Shown: positions 24,300 to 38,845 of the stretch, piece after piece
Layout: every line of letters begins with the position of its first letter
Numbering within the stretch: the stretch's first letter is position 1
NCBI GenBank assembly: GCA_963971305.1
Contig: OZ020314.1
Location: forward strand, 1,364,001 to 1,428,000
Direction: 5' to 3'
Length of the DNA stretch: 64,000 nucleotides
DNA from: Arcuatula senhousia
Lineage: Eukaryota; Mollusca; Bivalvia; Mytilida; Mytilidae
The notes under the pieces: model-generated
Told to the model about the DNA's origin: nothing
Database searches by the model: none
Seen by the model: the letters and a program-made list of their open reading frames with translations, nothing else
Program-made: the position numbers and the translations under genes

Positions 24300-24851
24300 C
24301 AGTCAGAGATCTCACTTAAACAAGTAAACATAATTTTACTTCTTTAATTAAACAAAAATTTACTTGTTTGAGTAAAGTATTTTTCTCTTAGCAAATATTT
24401 ACCTATAAAAGTAAATTTGAAAAACTTTGAGCTCATTTTACTTGTTACACAATATTTTTACAATCAAACAGATAATTTTCTTGAAATGTTTACATCATCT
24501 GCTCTATGGTCCATTAAAAAATTCTGATGTGCATGGCTGTCTTCATGGTGCGCACGGCCTTTGAAAATTGCCCCCTTGGGACAATAAATGTTGATTATTT
24601 CTCAATTAACTGAAGATAACAGATAATCCCAGTCTGGTAAAGGTTGCTGATACTATTAGCCATATAGATAATCATGAATGAAAGTAAAATTCATGGCTAG
24701 ATAAAGACAATTATGAAAAGAATGATTTTCTATCATTTTACTTGTACAAGTAAATTAGAGAAAGTCAAAAAAAGGGAGACAATTTTAACTCTTAAAAGTT
24801 TACCTATGGAAGTTAAAATCCGTTTACTTGTTTAAGTGGGATCTCTGACTG
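24300..24851. mobile_element. MITE-like element inserted in the satellite edge
   Basis: The left end CAGTCAGAGATCTCACTTAA and the right end (minus strand CAGTCAGAGATCCCACTTAA) form inverted repeats that run on through ACAAGTAAAC with a single mismatch over 30 bases. The 552-base interior is full of TTTACTTG/CAAGTAAA words. The satellite sequence resumes at once on the right (TATAATATAAGAGTTAACAG). Confidence 0.85.
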
Positions 24852-27800
24852 TATAATATAAGAGTTAACAGACACACGGACTGATATCCCTATTACTACA
24901 TGTATAATATAAGAGTTAACAGACACACGGACTGACATCCCTATTACTACATGTATAATATAAGAGTTAACAGACACACGGACTGACTTCCCTATTACTA
25001 CATGTATAATATAAGAGTTAACAGACACACGGACTGACTTCCCTATTACTACATGTATAATATAAGAGTTAACAGACACACGGACTGACTTCCCTATTAC
25101 TACATGTATAATATAAGTGTTAACAGACACACGGACTGATATCCCTATTACTACATGTATAATATAAGAGTTAACAGACACACGGACTGATATCCCTATT
25201 ACTACATGTATAATATAAGAGTTAACAGACACACGGACTGACTTCCCTATTACTACATGTATAATATAAGAGTTAACAGACACACGGACTGACATCCCTA
25301 TTACTACATGTATAATATAAGTGTTAACAGACACACGGACTGACTTCCCTATTACTACATGTATAATATAAGAGTTAACAGACACACGGACTGACATCCC
25401 TATTACTACATGTATAATATAAGAGTTAACAGACACACGGACTGACTTCCCTATTACTACATGTATAATATAAGAGTTAACAGACACACGGACTGATATC
25501 CCTATTACTACATGTATAACATGTATAATATAAGAGTTAACAGACACACGGACTGATATCCCTATTACTACATGTATAACATGTATAATATAAGAGTTAG
25601 CAGACACACGGACTGACTTCCCTATTACTACATGTATAATATAAGAGTTAACAGACACACGGACTGACTTCCCTATTACTACATGTATAATATAAGAGTT
25701 AACAGACACACGGACTGACTTCCCTATTACTACATGTATAATATAAGAGTTAACAGACACACGGACTGACTTCCCTATTACTACATGTATAATATAAGAG
25801 TTAACAGACACACGGACTGATATCCCTATTACTACATGTATAACATGTATAATATAAGAGTTAGCAGACACACGGACTGACTTCCCTATTACTACATGTA
25901 TAATATAAGAGTTAACAGACACACGGACTGACTTCCCTATTACTACATGTATAATATAAGAGTTAACAGACACACGGACTGACTTCCCTATTACTACATG
26001 TATAATATAAGAGTTAACAGACACACGGACTGACTTCCCTATTACTACATGTATAATATAAGAGTTAACAGACACACGGACTGACTTCCCTATTACTACA
26101 TGTATAATATAAGTGTTAACAGACACATGGACTGATATCCCTATTACTACATGTATAATATAAGAGTTAACAGACACACGGACTGATATCCCTATTACTA
26201 CATGTATAATATAAGAGTTAACAGACACACGGACTGACTTCCCTATTACTACATGTATAATATAAGAGTTAACAGACACACGGACTGACTTCCCTATTAC
26301 TACATGTATAATATAAGAGTTAACAGACACACGGACTGACTTCCCTATTACTACATGTATAATATAAGTGTTAACAGACACACGGACTGACTTCCCTATT
26401 ACTACATGTATAATATAAGAGTTAACAGACACACGGACTGACTTCCCTATTACTACATGTATAATATAAGAGTTAACAGACACACGGACTGACTTCCCTT
26501 TTACTACATGTATAATATAAGAGTTGACAGACACACGGACTGACTTCCCTATTACTACATGTATAATATAAGAGTTAACAGACACACGGACTGACTTCCC
26601 TATTACTACATGTATAATATAAGAGTTAACAGACACACGGACTGACTTCCCTATTACTACATGTATAATATAAGAGTTAACAGACACACGGACTGACTTC
26701 CCTATTACTACATGTATAATATAAGAGTTAACAGACACACGGACTGACTTCCCTATTACTACATGTATAATATAAGAGTTAACAGACACACGGACTGATA
26801 TCCCTATTACTACATGTATAACATGTATAATATAAGAGTTAGCAGACACACGGACTGACTTCCCTATTACTACATGTATAATATAAGAGTTAACAGACAC
26901 ACGGACTGACTTCCCTATTACTACATGTATAATATAAGAGTTAACAGACACACGGACTGACTTCCCTATTACTACATGTATAATATAAGAGTTAACAGAC
27001 ACACGGACTGACATCCCTATTACTACATGTATAATATAAGAGTTAACAGACACACGGACTGACTTCCCTATTACTACATGTATAATATAAGAGTTAACAG
27101 ACACACAGACTGACTTCCCTATTACTACATGTATAATATAAGAGTTAACAGACACATGGACTGACTTCCCTATTACTACATGTATAATATAAGAGTTAAC
27201 AGACACACGGACTGACTTCCCTATTACTTCATGTATAATATAAGAGTTAGCAGACACACGGACTGACTTCCCTATTACTACATGTATAATATAAGAGTTA
27301 ACAGACACACGGACTGACTTCCCTATTACTACATGTATAATATAAGAGTTAACAGACACACGGACTGATATCCCTATTACTACATGTATAACATGTATAA
27401 TATAAGAGTTAGCAGACACACGGACTGACTTCCCTATTACTACATGTATAATATAAGAGTTAACAGACACACGGACTGACTTCCCTATTACTACATGTAT
27501 AATATAAGAGTTAACAGACACACGGACTGATATCCCTATTACTACATGTATAATATAAGAGTTAACAGACACACGGACTGACTTCCCTATTACTACATGT
27601 ATAATATAAGAGTTAACAGACACACGGACTGACATCCCTATTACTACATGTATAATATAAGAGTTAACAGACACACGGACTGACTTCCCTATTACTACAT
27701 GTATAATATAAGAGTTAACAGACACACGGACTGACTTCCCTATTACTACATGTATAATATAAGTGTTAACAGACACACGGACTGACTTCCCTTTACTACA

Positions 27801-30800
27801 TGTATAATATAAGAGTTAACAGACACACGGACTGACTTCCCTATTACTACATGTATAATATAAGAGTTAACAGACACACGGACTGACTTCCCTATTACTA
27901 CATGTATAATATAAGAGTTAACAGACACACGGACTGACTTCCCTATTACTACATGTATAATATAAGAGTTAACAGACACACGGACTGACTTCCCTATTAC
28001 TACATGTATAATATAAGAGTTAACAGACACACGGACTGACTTCCCTATTACTACATGTATAATATAAGTGTTAACAGACACACGGACTGATATCCCTATT
28101 ACTACATGTATAATATAAGAGTTAACAGACACACGGACTGATATCCCTATTACTACATGTATAATATAAGAGTTAACAGACACACGGACTGACTTCCCTA
28201 TTACTACATGTATAATATAAGAGTTAACAGACACACGGACTGACATCCCTATTACTACATGTATAATATAAGTGTTAATAGACACACGGACTGACTTCCC
28301 TATTACTACATGTATAATATAAGAGTTAACAGACACACGGACTGACATCCCTATTACTACATGTATAATATAAGAGTTAACAGACACACGGACTGACTTC
28401 CCTATTACTACATGTATAATATAAGAGTTAACAGACACACGGACTGACTTCCCTATTACTACATGTATAATATAAGAGTTAACAGACACACGGACTGATA
28501 TCCCTATTACTACATGTATAACATGTATAATATAAGAGTTAGCAGACACACGGACTGACTTCCCTATTACTACATGTATAATATAAGAGTTAACAGACAC
28601 ACGGACTGACTTCCCTATTACTACATGTATAATATAAGAGTTAAAAGACACACGGACTGACTTCCCTATTACTACATGTATAATATAAGAGTTAACAGAC
28701 ACACGGACTGACTTCCCTATTACTACATGTATAATATAAGAGTTAACAGACACACGGACTGATATCCCTATTACTACATGTATAACATGTATAATATAAG
28801 AGTTAGCAGACACACGGACTGACTTCCCTATTACTACATGTATAATATAAGAGTTAACAGACACACGGACTGACTTCCCTATTACTACATGTATAATATA
28901 AGAGTTAACAGACACACGGACTGACTTCCCTATTACTACATGTATAATATAAGAGTTAACAGACACACGGACTGACATCCCTATTACTACATGTATAATA
29001 TAAGAGTTAACAGACACACGGACTGACTTCCCTATTACTACATGTATAATATAAGAGTTAACAGACACACGGACTGACTTCCCTATTACTACATGTATAA
29101 TATAAGAGTTAACAGACACACGGACTGACTTCCCTATTACTACATGTATAATATAAGAGTTAACAGACACACGGACTGACTTCCCTATTACTACATGTAT
29201 AATATAAGAGTTAGCAGACACACGGACTGACTTCCCTATTACTACATGTATAATATAAGAGTTAACAGACACACGGACTGATATCCCTATTACTACATGT
29301 ATAACATGTATAATATAAGAGTTAGCAGACACACGGACTGACTTCCCTATTACTACATGTATAATATAAGAGTTAACAGACACACGGACTGACTTCCCTA
29401 TTACTACATGTATAATATAAGAGTTAACAGACACACGGACTGACTTCCCTATTACTACATGTATAATATAAGAGTTAACAGACACACGGACTGACTTCCC
29501 TATTACTACATGTATAATATAAGAGTTAACAGACACACGGACTGATATCCCTATTACTACATGTATAATATAAGAGTTAACAGACACACGGACTGATATC
29601 CCTATTACTACATGTATAATATAAGAGTTAACAGACACACGGACTGACTTCCCTATTACTACATGTATAATATAAGAGTTAACAGACACACGGACTGACA
29701 TCCCTATTACTACATGTATAATATAAGTGTTAACAGACACACGGACTGACTTCCCTATTACTACATGTATAATATAAGAGTTAACAGACACACGGACTGA
29801 CATCCCTATTACTACATGTATAATATAAGAGTTAACAGACACACGGACTGACTTCCCTATTACTACATGTATAATATAAGAGTTAGCAGACACACGGACT
29901 GACTTCCCTATTACTACATGTATAATATAAGAGTTAACAGACACACGGACTGACTTCCCTATTACTACATGTATAATATAAGAGTTAACAGACACACGGA
30001 CTGACTTCCCTATTACTACATGTATAATATAAGAGTTAACAGACACACGGACTGACATCCCTATTACTACATGTATAATATAAGAGTTAACAGACACACG
30101 GACTGACTTCCCTATTACTACATGTATAATATAAGAGTTAACAGACACACGGACTGACTTCCCTATTACTACATGTATAATATAAGAGTTAACAGACACA
30201 CGGACTGACTTCCCTATTACTACATGTATAATATAAGAGTTAACAGACACACGGACTGACTTCCCTATTACTACATGTATAATATAAGAGTTAGCAGACA
30301 CACGGACTGACTTCCCTATTACTACATGTATAATATAAGAGTTAACAGACACACGGACTGATATCCCTATTACTACATGTATAACATGTATAATATAAGA
30401 GTTAGCAGACACACGGACTGACTTCCCTATTACTACATGTATAATATAAGAGTTAACAGACACACGGACTGACTTCCCTATTACTACATGTATAATATAA
30501 GAGTTAACAGACACACGGACTGACTTCCCTATTACTACATGTATAATATAAGAGTTAACAGACACACGGACTGACTTCCCTATTACTACATGTATAATAT
30601 AAGAGTTAACAGACACACGGACTGATATCCCTATTACTACATGTATAATATAAGAGTTAACAGACACACGGACTGATATCCCTATTACTACATGTATAAT
30701 ATAAGAGTTAACAGACACACGGACTGACTTCCCTATTACTACATGTATAATATAAGAGTTAACAGACACACGGACTGACATCCCTATTACTACATGTATA

Positions 30801-33800
30801 ATATAAGTGTTAACAGACACACGGACTGACTTCCCTATTACTACATGTATAATATAAGAGTTAACAGACACACGGACTGACATCCCTATTACTACATGTA
30901 TAATATAAGAGTTAACAGACACACGGACTGACTTCCCTATTACTACATGTATAATATAAGAGTTAACAGACACACGGACTGATATCCCTATTACTACATG
31001 TATAACATGTATAATATAAGAGTTAGCAGACACACAGACTGACTTCCCTATTACTACATGTATAATATAAGAGTAAACAGACACACGGACTGACTTCCCT
31101 ATTACTACATGTATAATATAAGAGTTAACAGACACACGGACTGACTTCCCTATTACTACATGTATGATATAAGAGTTAACAGACACACGGACTGATATCC
31201 CTATTACTACATGTATAACATGTATAGTATAAGAGTTAGCAGACACACGGACTGACTTCCCTATTACTACATGTATAATATAAGAGTTAACAGACACACG
31301 GACTGACTTCCCTATTACTACATGTATAATATAAGAGTTAACAGACACACGGACTGACTTCCCTATTACTACATGTATAATATAAGAGTTAACAGACACA
31401 CGGACTGACATCCCTATTACTACATGTATAATATAAGAGTTAACAGACACACGGACTGACTTCCCTATTACTACATGTATAATATAAGAGTTAACAGACA
31501 CACGGACTGACTTCCCTATTACTACATGTAAAATATAAGAGTTAACAGACACACGGACTGACTTCCCTATTACTACATGTATAATATAAGAGTTAACAGA
31601 CACACGGACTGACTTCCCTATTACTACATGTATAAAATAAGAGTTAGCAGACACACGGACTGACTTCCCTATTACTACATGTATAATATAAGAGTTAACA
31701 GACACACGGACTGACTTCCCTATTACTACATGTATAATATAAGAGTTAACAGACACACGGACTGATATCCCTATTACTACATGTATAACATGTATAATAT
31801 AAGAGTTAGCAGACACACGGACTGACTTCCCTATTACTACATGTATAATATAAGAGTTAACAGACACACGGACTGACATCCCTATTACTACATGTATAAT
31901 ATAAGAGTTAACAGACACACGGACTGACTTCCCTATTACTACATGTATAATATAAGAGTTAACAGACACACGGACTGACATCCCTATTACTACATGTATA
32001 ATATAAGAGTTAACAGACACACGGACTGACTTCCCTATTACTACATGTATAATATAAGAGTTAACAGACACACGGACTGACTTCCCTATTACTACATGTA
32101 TAATATAAGAGTTAACAGACACACGGACTGACTTCCCTATTACTACATGTATAATATAAGAGTTAACAGACACACGGACTGATATCCCTATTACTACATG
32201 TATAACATGTATAATATAAGAGTTAGCAGACACACGGACTGACTTCCCTATTACTACATGTATAATATAAGAGTTAACAGACACACGGACTGACATCCCT
32301 ATTACTACATGTATAATATAAGAGTTAACAGACACACGGACTGACTTCCCTATTACTACATGTATAATATAAGAGTTAACAGACACACGGACTGACATCC
32401 CTATTACTACATGTATAATATAAGAGTTAACAGACACACGGACTGACTTCCCTATTACTACATGTATAATATAAGAGTTAACAGACACACGGACTGACTT
32501 CCCTATTACTACATGTATAATATAAGAGTTAACAGACACACGGACTGACTTCCCTATTACTACATGTATAATATAAGAGTTAACAGACACACGGACTGAC
32601 ATCCCTATTACTACATGTATAATATAAGAGTTAACAGACACATGGACTGACTTCCCTATTACTACATGTATAATATAAGAGTTAACAGACACACGGACTG
32701 ACATCCCTATTACTACATGTATAATATAAGAGTTAACAGACACACGGACTGACTAACCTATTACTACATGTATAATATAAGAGTTAACAGACACACGGAC
32801 TGACTTCCCTATTACTACATGTATAATATAAGTGTTAACAGACACACGGACTGATATCCCTATTACTACATGTATAATATAAGAGTTAACAGACACACGG
32901 ACTGATATCCCTATTACTACATGTATAATATAAGAGTTAACAGACACACGGACTGACTTCCCTATTACTACATGTATAATATAAGAGTTAACAGACACAC
33001 GGACTGACATCCCTATTACTACATGTATAATATAAGTGTTAATAGACACACGGACTGACTTCCCTATTACTACATGTATAATATAAGAGTTAACAGACCC
33101 ACGGACTGACATCCCTATTACTACATGTATAATATAAGAGTTAACAGACACACGGACTGACTTCCCTATTACTACATGTATAATATAAGAGTTAACAGAC
33201 ACATGGACTGACTTCCCTATTACTACATGTATAATATAAGAGTTAACAGACACACAGACTGATATCCCTATTACTACATGTATAACATGTATAATATAAG
33301 AGTTAGCAGACACACGGACTGACTTCCCTATTACTACATGTATAATATAAGAGTTAACAGACACACGGACTGACATCCCTATTACTACATGTATAATATA
33401 AGTGTTAATAGACACACGGACTGACTTCCCTATTACTACATGTATAATATAAGAGTTAACAGACCCACGGACTGACATCCCTATTACTACATGTATAATA
33501 TAAGAGTTAACAGACACACGGACTGACTTCCCTATTACTACATGTATAATATAAGAGTTAACAGACACATGGACTGACTTCCCTATTACTACATGTATAA
33601 TAAAAGAGTTAACAGACACACAGACTGATATCCCTATTACTACATGTATAACATGTATAATATAAGAGTTAGCAGACACACGGACTGACTTCCCTATTAC
33701 TACATGTATAATATAAGAGTTAACAGACACACGGACTGACTTCCCTATTACTACATGTATAATATAAGAGTTAACAGACACACGGACTGACTTCCCTATT

Positions 33801-36016
33801 ACTACATGTATAATATAAGAGTTAACAGACACACGGACTGACTTCCCTATTACTACATGTATAATATAAGAGTTAACAGACACACGGACTGATATCCCTA
33901 TTACTACATGTATAACATGTATAATATAAGAGTTAGCAGACACACGGACTGACTTCCCTATTACTACATGTATAATATAAGAGTTAACAGACACACGGAC
34001 TGACTTCCCTATTACTACATGTATAATATAAGAGTTAACAGACACACGGACTGACTTCCCTATTACTACATGTATAATATAAGAGTTAACAGACACACGG
34101 ACTGACATCCCTATTACTACATGTATAATATAAGAGTTAACAGACACACGGACTGACTTCCCTATTACTACATGTATAATATAAGAGTTAACAGACACAC
34201 GGACTGACTTCCCTATTACTACATGTATAATATAAGAGTTAACAGACACACGGACTGACTTCCCTATTACTACATGTATAATATAAGAGTGAACAGACAC
34301 ATGGACTGACTTCCCTATTACTACATGTATAATATAAGAGTTAACAGACACACGGACTGATATCCCTATTACTACATGTATAATATAAGAGTTAACAGAC
34401 ACACGGACTGACTTCCCTATTACTACATGTATAATATAAGAGTTAACAGACACACGGACTGATATCCCTATTACTACATGTATAACATGTATAATATAAG
34501 AGTTAGCAGACACACGGACTGACTTCCCTATTACTACATGTATAATATAAGAGTTAACAGACACACGGACTGACTTCCCTATTACTACATGTATAATATA
34601 AGAGTTAACAGACACACGGACTGACATCCCTATTACTACATGTATAATATAAGAGTTAACAGACACACGGACTGACTTCCCTATTACTACATGTATAATA
34701 TAAGAGTTAACAGACACACGGACTGACTTCCCTATTACTACATGTATAATATAAGAGTTAACAGACACACGGACTGACATCCCTATTACTACATGTATAA
34801 TATAAGAGTTGACAGACACACGGACTGACTTCCCTATTACTACATGTATAATATAAGAGTTAACAGACACACGGACTGATATCCCTATTACTACATGTAT
34901 AACATGTATAATATAAGAGTTAGCAGACACACGGACTGACTTCCCTATTACTACATGTATAATATAAGAGTTAACAGACACACGGACTGACTTCCCTATT
35001 ACTACATGTATAATATAAGAGTTAACAGACACACGGACTGACTTCCCTATTACTACATGTATAATATAAGAGTTAACAGACACACGGACTGATATCCCTA
35101 TTACTACATGTATAACATGTATAATATAAGAGTTAGCAGACACACGGACTGACTTCCCTATTACTACATGTATAATATAAGAGTTAACAGACACACGGAC
35201 TGACTTCCCTATTACTACATGTATAATATAAGAGTTAACAGACACACGGACTGACTTCCCTATTACTACATGTATAATATAAGAGTTAACAGACACACAG
35301 ACTGACTTCCCTATTACTACATGTATAATATAAGAGTTAACAGACACACGGACTGATATCCCTATTACTACATGTATAACATGTATAATATAAGAGTTAG
35401 CAGACACACGGACTGACTTCCCTATTACTACATGTATAATATAAGAGTTAACAGACACACGGACTGACTTCCCTATTACTACATGTATAATATAAGAGTT
35501 AACAGACACACGGACTGACTTCCCTATTACTACATGTATAATATAAGAGTTAACAGACACACGGACTGATATCCCTATTACTACATGTATAACATGTATA
35601 ATATAAGAGTTAGCAGACACACGGACTGACTTCCCTATTACTACATGTATAATATAAGAGTTAACAGACACACGGACTGACTTCCCTATTACTACATGTA
35701 TAATATAAGAGTTAACAGACACACGGACTGACTTCCCTATTACTACATGTATAATATAAGAGTTAACAGACACACGGACTGACTTCCCTATTACTACATG
35801 TATAATATAAGAGTTAACAGACACACGGACTGACATCCCTATTACTACATGTATAATATAAGAGTTAACAGACACACGGACTGACTTCCCTATTACTACA
35901 TGTATAATATAAGAGTTAACAGACACACGGACTGACTTCCCTATTACTACATGTATAATATAAGAGTTAACAGACACACGGACTGACTTCCCTATTACTA
36001 CATGTATAATATAAGT
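24852..36016 (+). repeat. 51-bp satellite, about 215 units (11.2 kb)
   Basis: The unit is TATTACTACATGTATAATAT, AAGAGTTAACAGACACACGG, ACTGACTTCCC. The main variants are a three-state site (CTTCCC/CATCCC/TATCCC), AGTT-(A/G)-ACAG or TTAGCAG, AAGTGTT, and a 60-base form with an extra ACATGTATA. On the minus strand one frame is open for nearly the full array, because 51 and 60 are multiples of three; it is broken by a nonsense substitution at about 32754 and a 2-base deletion near 27793. The 17-residue period is SVNSYIIHVVIGKSVRV. Most likely non-coding satellite. Confidence 0.97.
28801..30960 (+). repeat. Perfect 1080-bp tandem duplication inside the satellite
   Basis: 28801-29880 and 29881-30960 are identical in every base I compared line by line. 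Each block is 21 units (twenty of 51 and one of 60 bases) with the same order of variants. The identity stops outside these limits. Confidence 0.92.
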
Positions 36017-36113
36017 GTAAAATTTTTTACTATCACCAATTTTTAAAGCTGAAGGAGGGTATAAGAATTAGATTCGGTTTCAAAAAATATATCTGGTATA
36101 CTTGCTCTCATTT

Positions 36114-37929
36114 TTAGCTCTCCTGGACCGAAGGTCCATGCGAGCTATTACCATCACTTGGCATCCGTCCTCGTCGTCTGTAACCTTGCTGCAGGTCTCA
36201 GTAAAAGTAGGACCCGTAGGATCCCCATGCAGGAGGCTAAATTTCCTGACCCTACCCATCACTCCTTTTTCCAGTGGCAGTAAAACTCTGCTACCCGATT
36301 GGCCTTGTGTCCCCATTTCCTCCACTTCATCATTTCATGTTCATTGTATCACCACTTTCATCTGATGTTCATGTTCATCTCCCAGAAAAAGCTGAAATCG
36401 TGCTGCTTGGGAGTAAAGCAATAACTAACTTACTTACTAACTGTCATTGTTTGTGGTCCTTTAACAATTGGTGTGTCCTGAACCAAACTTGTGTTTCGAT
36501 TTTTATTTGTCAAAAAACATGGCCACCGTTACTAAAAATAGACCAGGGGGTCAGACTACTGTTTTTGGCCTGTAAATCCAAAAGTATGAGAGATAGATGA
36601 AATCTGATGCCACCCCACTGCTTCAGCATCAAAAGTTCTACAAAAGTCTCCATTAGGTCGAAGTTGTCAGATGATCCCTTATGACGTAAAACATGGCCCC
36701 TGTGGCTAAAAATAGAACATAGGGATAAATGGCAGTTTTTTGCAAATAACTCAAAAACGGTGACAGATTTTAAAATTTTGATTGGGAACAAAAGTGATCA
36801 GCACCTCAAGATCTACCAGCTCTGAATTTTTGAAGAAAATCCAACAACCCATGTAGGAGTTATTGTTCTTTTTGTGGATTTTTTCCAAATTTTGCACCTG
36901 TTTAGCTCAATATCTTGAAAACTATACAAGATATTTGAGAAATTTAAATTGCATATTATTTAGCACATCAAGATCTACAAAATATGTAATAGTCAACGTT
37001 GTAGGACCTTTCCTTTGAGGAGGTATTGCCCTTACATGTAGAACGTCAAAACTGAGCATTTTAACATCATTTCCTTGTTACATTGAAAACGTTAACTCCT
37101 CTGACACTCTAAGTCCACCTGGAACCAAACTTGGTTAGTTGTTTATTAGCATTATGTGTATAGAACTGATGTAGGGATTTTTGATTGGTCGTAAAACATG
37201 GCCGCTGTGGCTAAAAATAGAACATAGGGGAACATGGCAGCTTTTTGCAATTAACTCAAAAACAGTGACAGATTTTAAAACTTTGATTGGAACAAAAGTG
37301 ATTAGCACCTGAAGATCTACCAGCTCTGAAATTTTGAAGAAAATCCAACAACCCATGTAGGAGTTATTGTCCTTTTTGATGATTTTTTTTGCAAATTTTG
37401 CACCTGTTTAGCTCAATATCTTGAAAACTATACAAGATATTTGAGAAATTTAAATTGCATTTTGTTAAGTGCATCAAGATATACAAAATATGTAATAGTG
37501 TCAACATTGTAGGACCTTTCATTTTAGGAGTTATTGCCCTTAGAACGTCAAAATTGAGCATTTTATAAGCATTTCCTCATTACATTGGCTAAATAATAGA
37601 TCATTGGGGTAAACTGCTTTGTTTTGCTAATAACTCAAAAAGGGTGACATATTTTTTAATTTTGATTGAAGACAAAAGTTATCACCAGGTCTGAAATTTT
37701 GAAGATGAGAGGTTATTCCTCTTAATATGTTGAATGAAAGAAAATTATTAAAAGAATATTACTCTGTGCAATCATAACTACATTAAGTTAAATCATATTG
37801 TCAGATGACTTCCCTTATTAAACTTATGACCTTTTCAATGTCAAATAGATTTTGCCTTATAACCTTTTCTTCAGGCACATATCATGCATATGTCAGGTTA
37901 GCGATTCAGGCTCCTGGGAGCCTCTTGTT
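36114..37929 (+). mobile_element. Hairpin-ended element, full length
   Basis: The 5' hairpin is at 36116-36146 (GGACC/GGTCC stem) and the 3' hairpin GGCTCCTGGGAGCC at 37909-37922, followed by TCTTGTT. After the first 70 bases the text is replaced by a foreign segment (about 36190-36440), then the modules resume. Two ~490-base modules follow, with AAAACATGGCC-(C/G)-C and CATGTAGGAGTTATTG. Confidence 0.8.
36190..36440. repeat. Foreign segment inside the hairpin-ended element
   Basis: The stretch from GCAGGTCTCAGTAAAAG to TAACTTACTTACTAACTG is not part of the element in other copies. It ends in an ACTT-type repeat, as some SINE tails do, but no RNA polymerase III A or B box was recognised. Both strands are open for 80-90 codons; neither frame looks like a known protein. 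Confidence 0.5.
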
Positions 37930-38734
37930 TAATTTCTGGTTTGATTTTAATTTTTTTTACCATTATTGTTTTAAAGAGTAGAATACAAAATTGAAAATTC
38001 ATATTTTTACCCCTGGGTTGAAAGTCCATCAGAGAAGCATGTGTCAAAAACCTTTGTCAGTCAACCATGGGCTGCATGTGTCCAGAGCAATAGAGCTATC
38101 CATGTTGGGCCTAAAACGTACAGGGGTCGTATCATGCTGCGCTTGGCGAAGCTTTTTATTATGATTATAGCAAGAAAATGCTTAACATTAGAAGTTTAAG
38201 AAAAAACATAATTTAAACTTTCAAAAATGATGCCTGTTTTGGCAGGAAATTAAGTTTGTCACTAAAATAAGCAGCTAATAATGAACTATTTATGTTATTG
38301 AATAACATTACCTTGAAGAGAATCATTTGCTCTTTCTTCTGATGTTCAAAACGTATTTTTAGCAGTATTATTAAAGTTTTAAAATAAACATGCGTTGAAG
38401 ACATTGAAAGTCCACCAGAGAATGCATATGTGTGAAAAAAGCTTTGGGAGTCCAGCATTAGCTGCATGTGTCAAAAGCATTTGACAATCAATATTGGGCC
38501 TCCATTATGTTCAGGGTTCAACATGTTGCGGTTGTATAATGCTGTGCTAAACGTATAGAATTTAGATTTAATTTTGTGACAAATTTACTGTTAGGGACCA
38601 AAAGGGACTAAAAATGAAAGGTAGCATATATCCTTAATTAGGGGCCAAAAGGGTGAATATTTTTGTTGATCTGTCATTTATTTTTGATCTACTTTTGAAA
38701 GAAAATGAATTCCTTGTGACAGAGTGAAATGTGG
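37930..38734. other. Sequence between repeat elements
   Basis: AT-rich. Contains degraded relatives of the ~45-base repeat that follows (AAGTCCATCAGAGAAGCATG near 38023; AAAGTCCACCAGAGAATGCA near 38407). No gene was recognised. Confidence 0.5.
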
Positions 38735-38845
38735 GTGGTAGGTCCACCATGGGCTACATGTATAAAAATAACTTTGTCAGTCCACCAAAGGCTGCATGTG
38801 TCAAAAAAACTTTGTCAGTCCACCAAAGGCTACATGTGTCAAAAT
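38735..38845 (+). repeat. ~45-bp tandem repeat, about 2.5 units
   Basis: Units contain AACTTTGTCAGTCCACCAAA and GGCT-(G/A)-CATGTGTCAAAA. Diverged single units lie upstream near 38030 and 38400. Confidence 0.75.

Noticed and set aside
24813..35977. Three very long minus-strand open frames (987, 1665 and 1074 codons) as real proteins
   Set aside because: They are the 51-bp satellite read in its single stop-free frame. Starts are arbitrary ATG-like unit variants, one break is a frameshift and another a nonsense change, and no flanking gene structure exists. Kept only as a finding to test.
24852..36016. CRISPR array
   Set aside because: Repeats are contiguous with no variable spacers, and the genome is eukaryotic.
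36080..36365. Overlapping 80-90-residue frames on both strands
   Set aside because: They lie in the foreign segment within a mobile element; both strands are open and neither shows a known motif.
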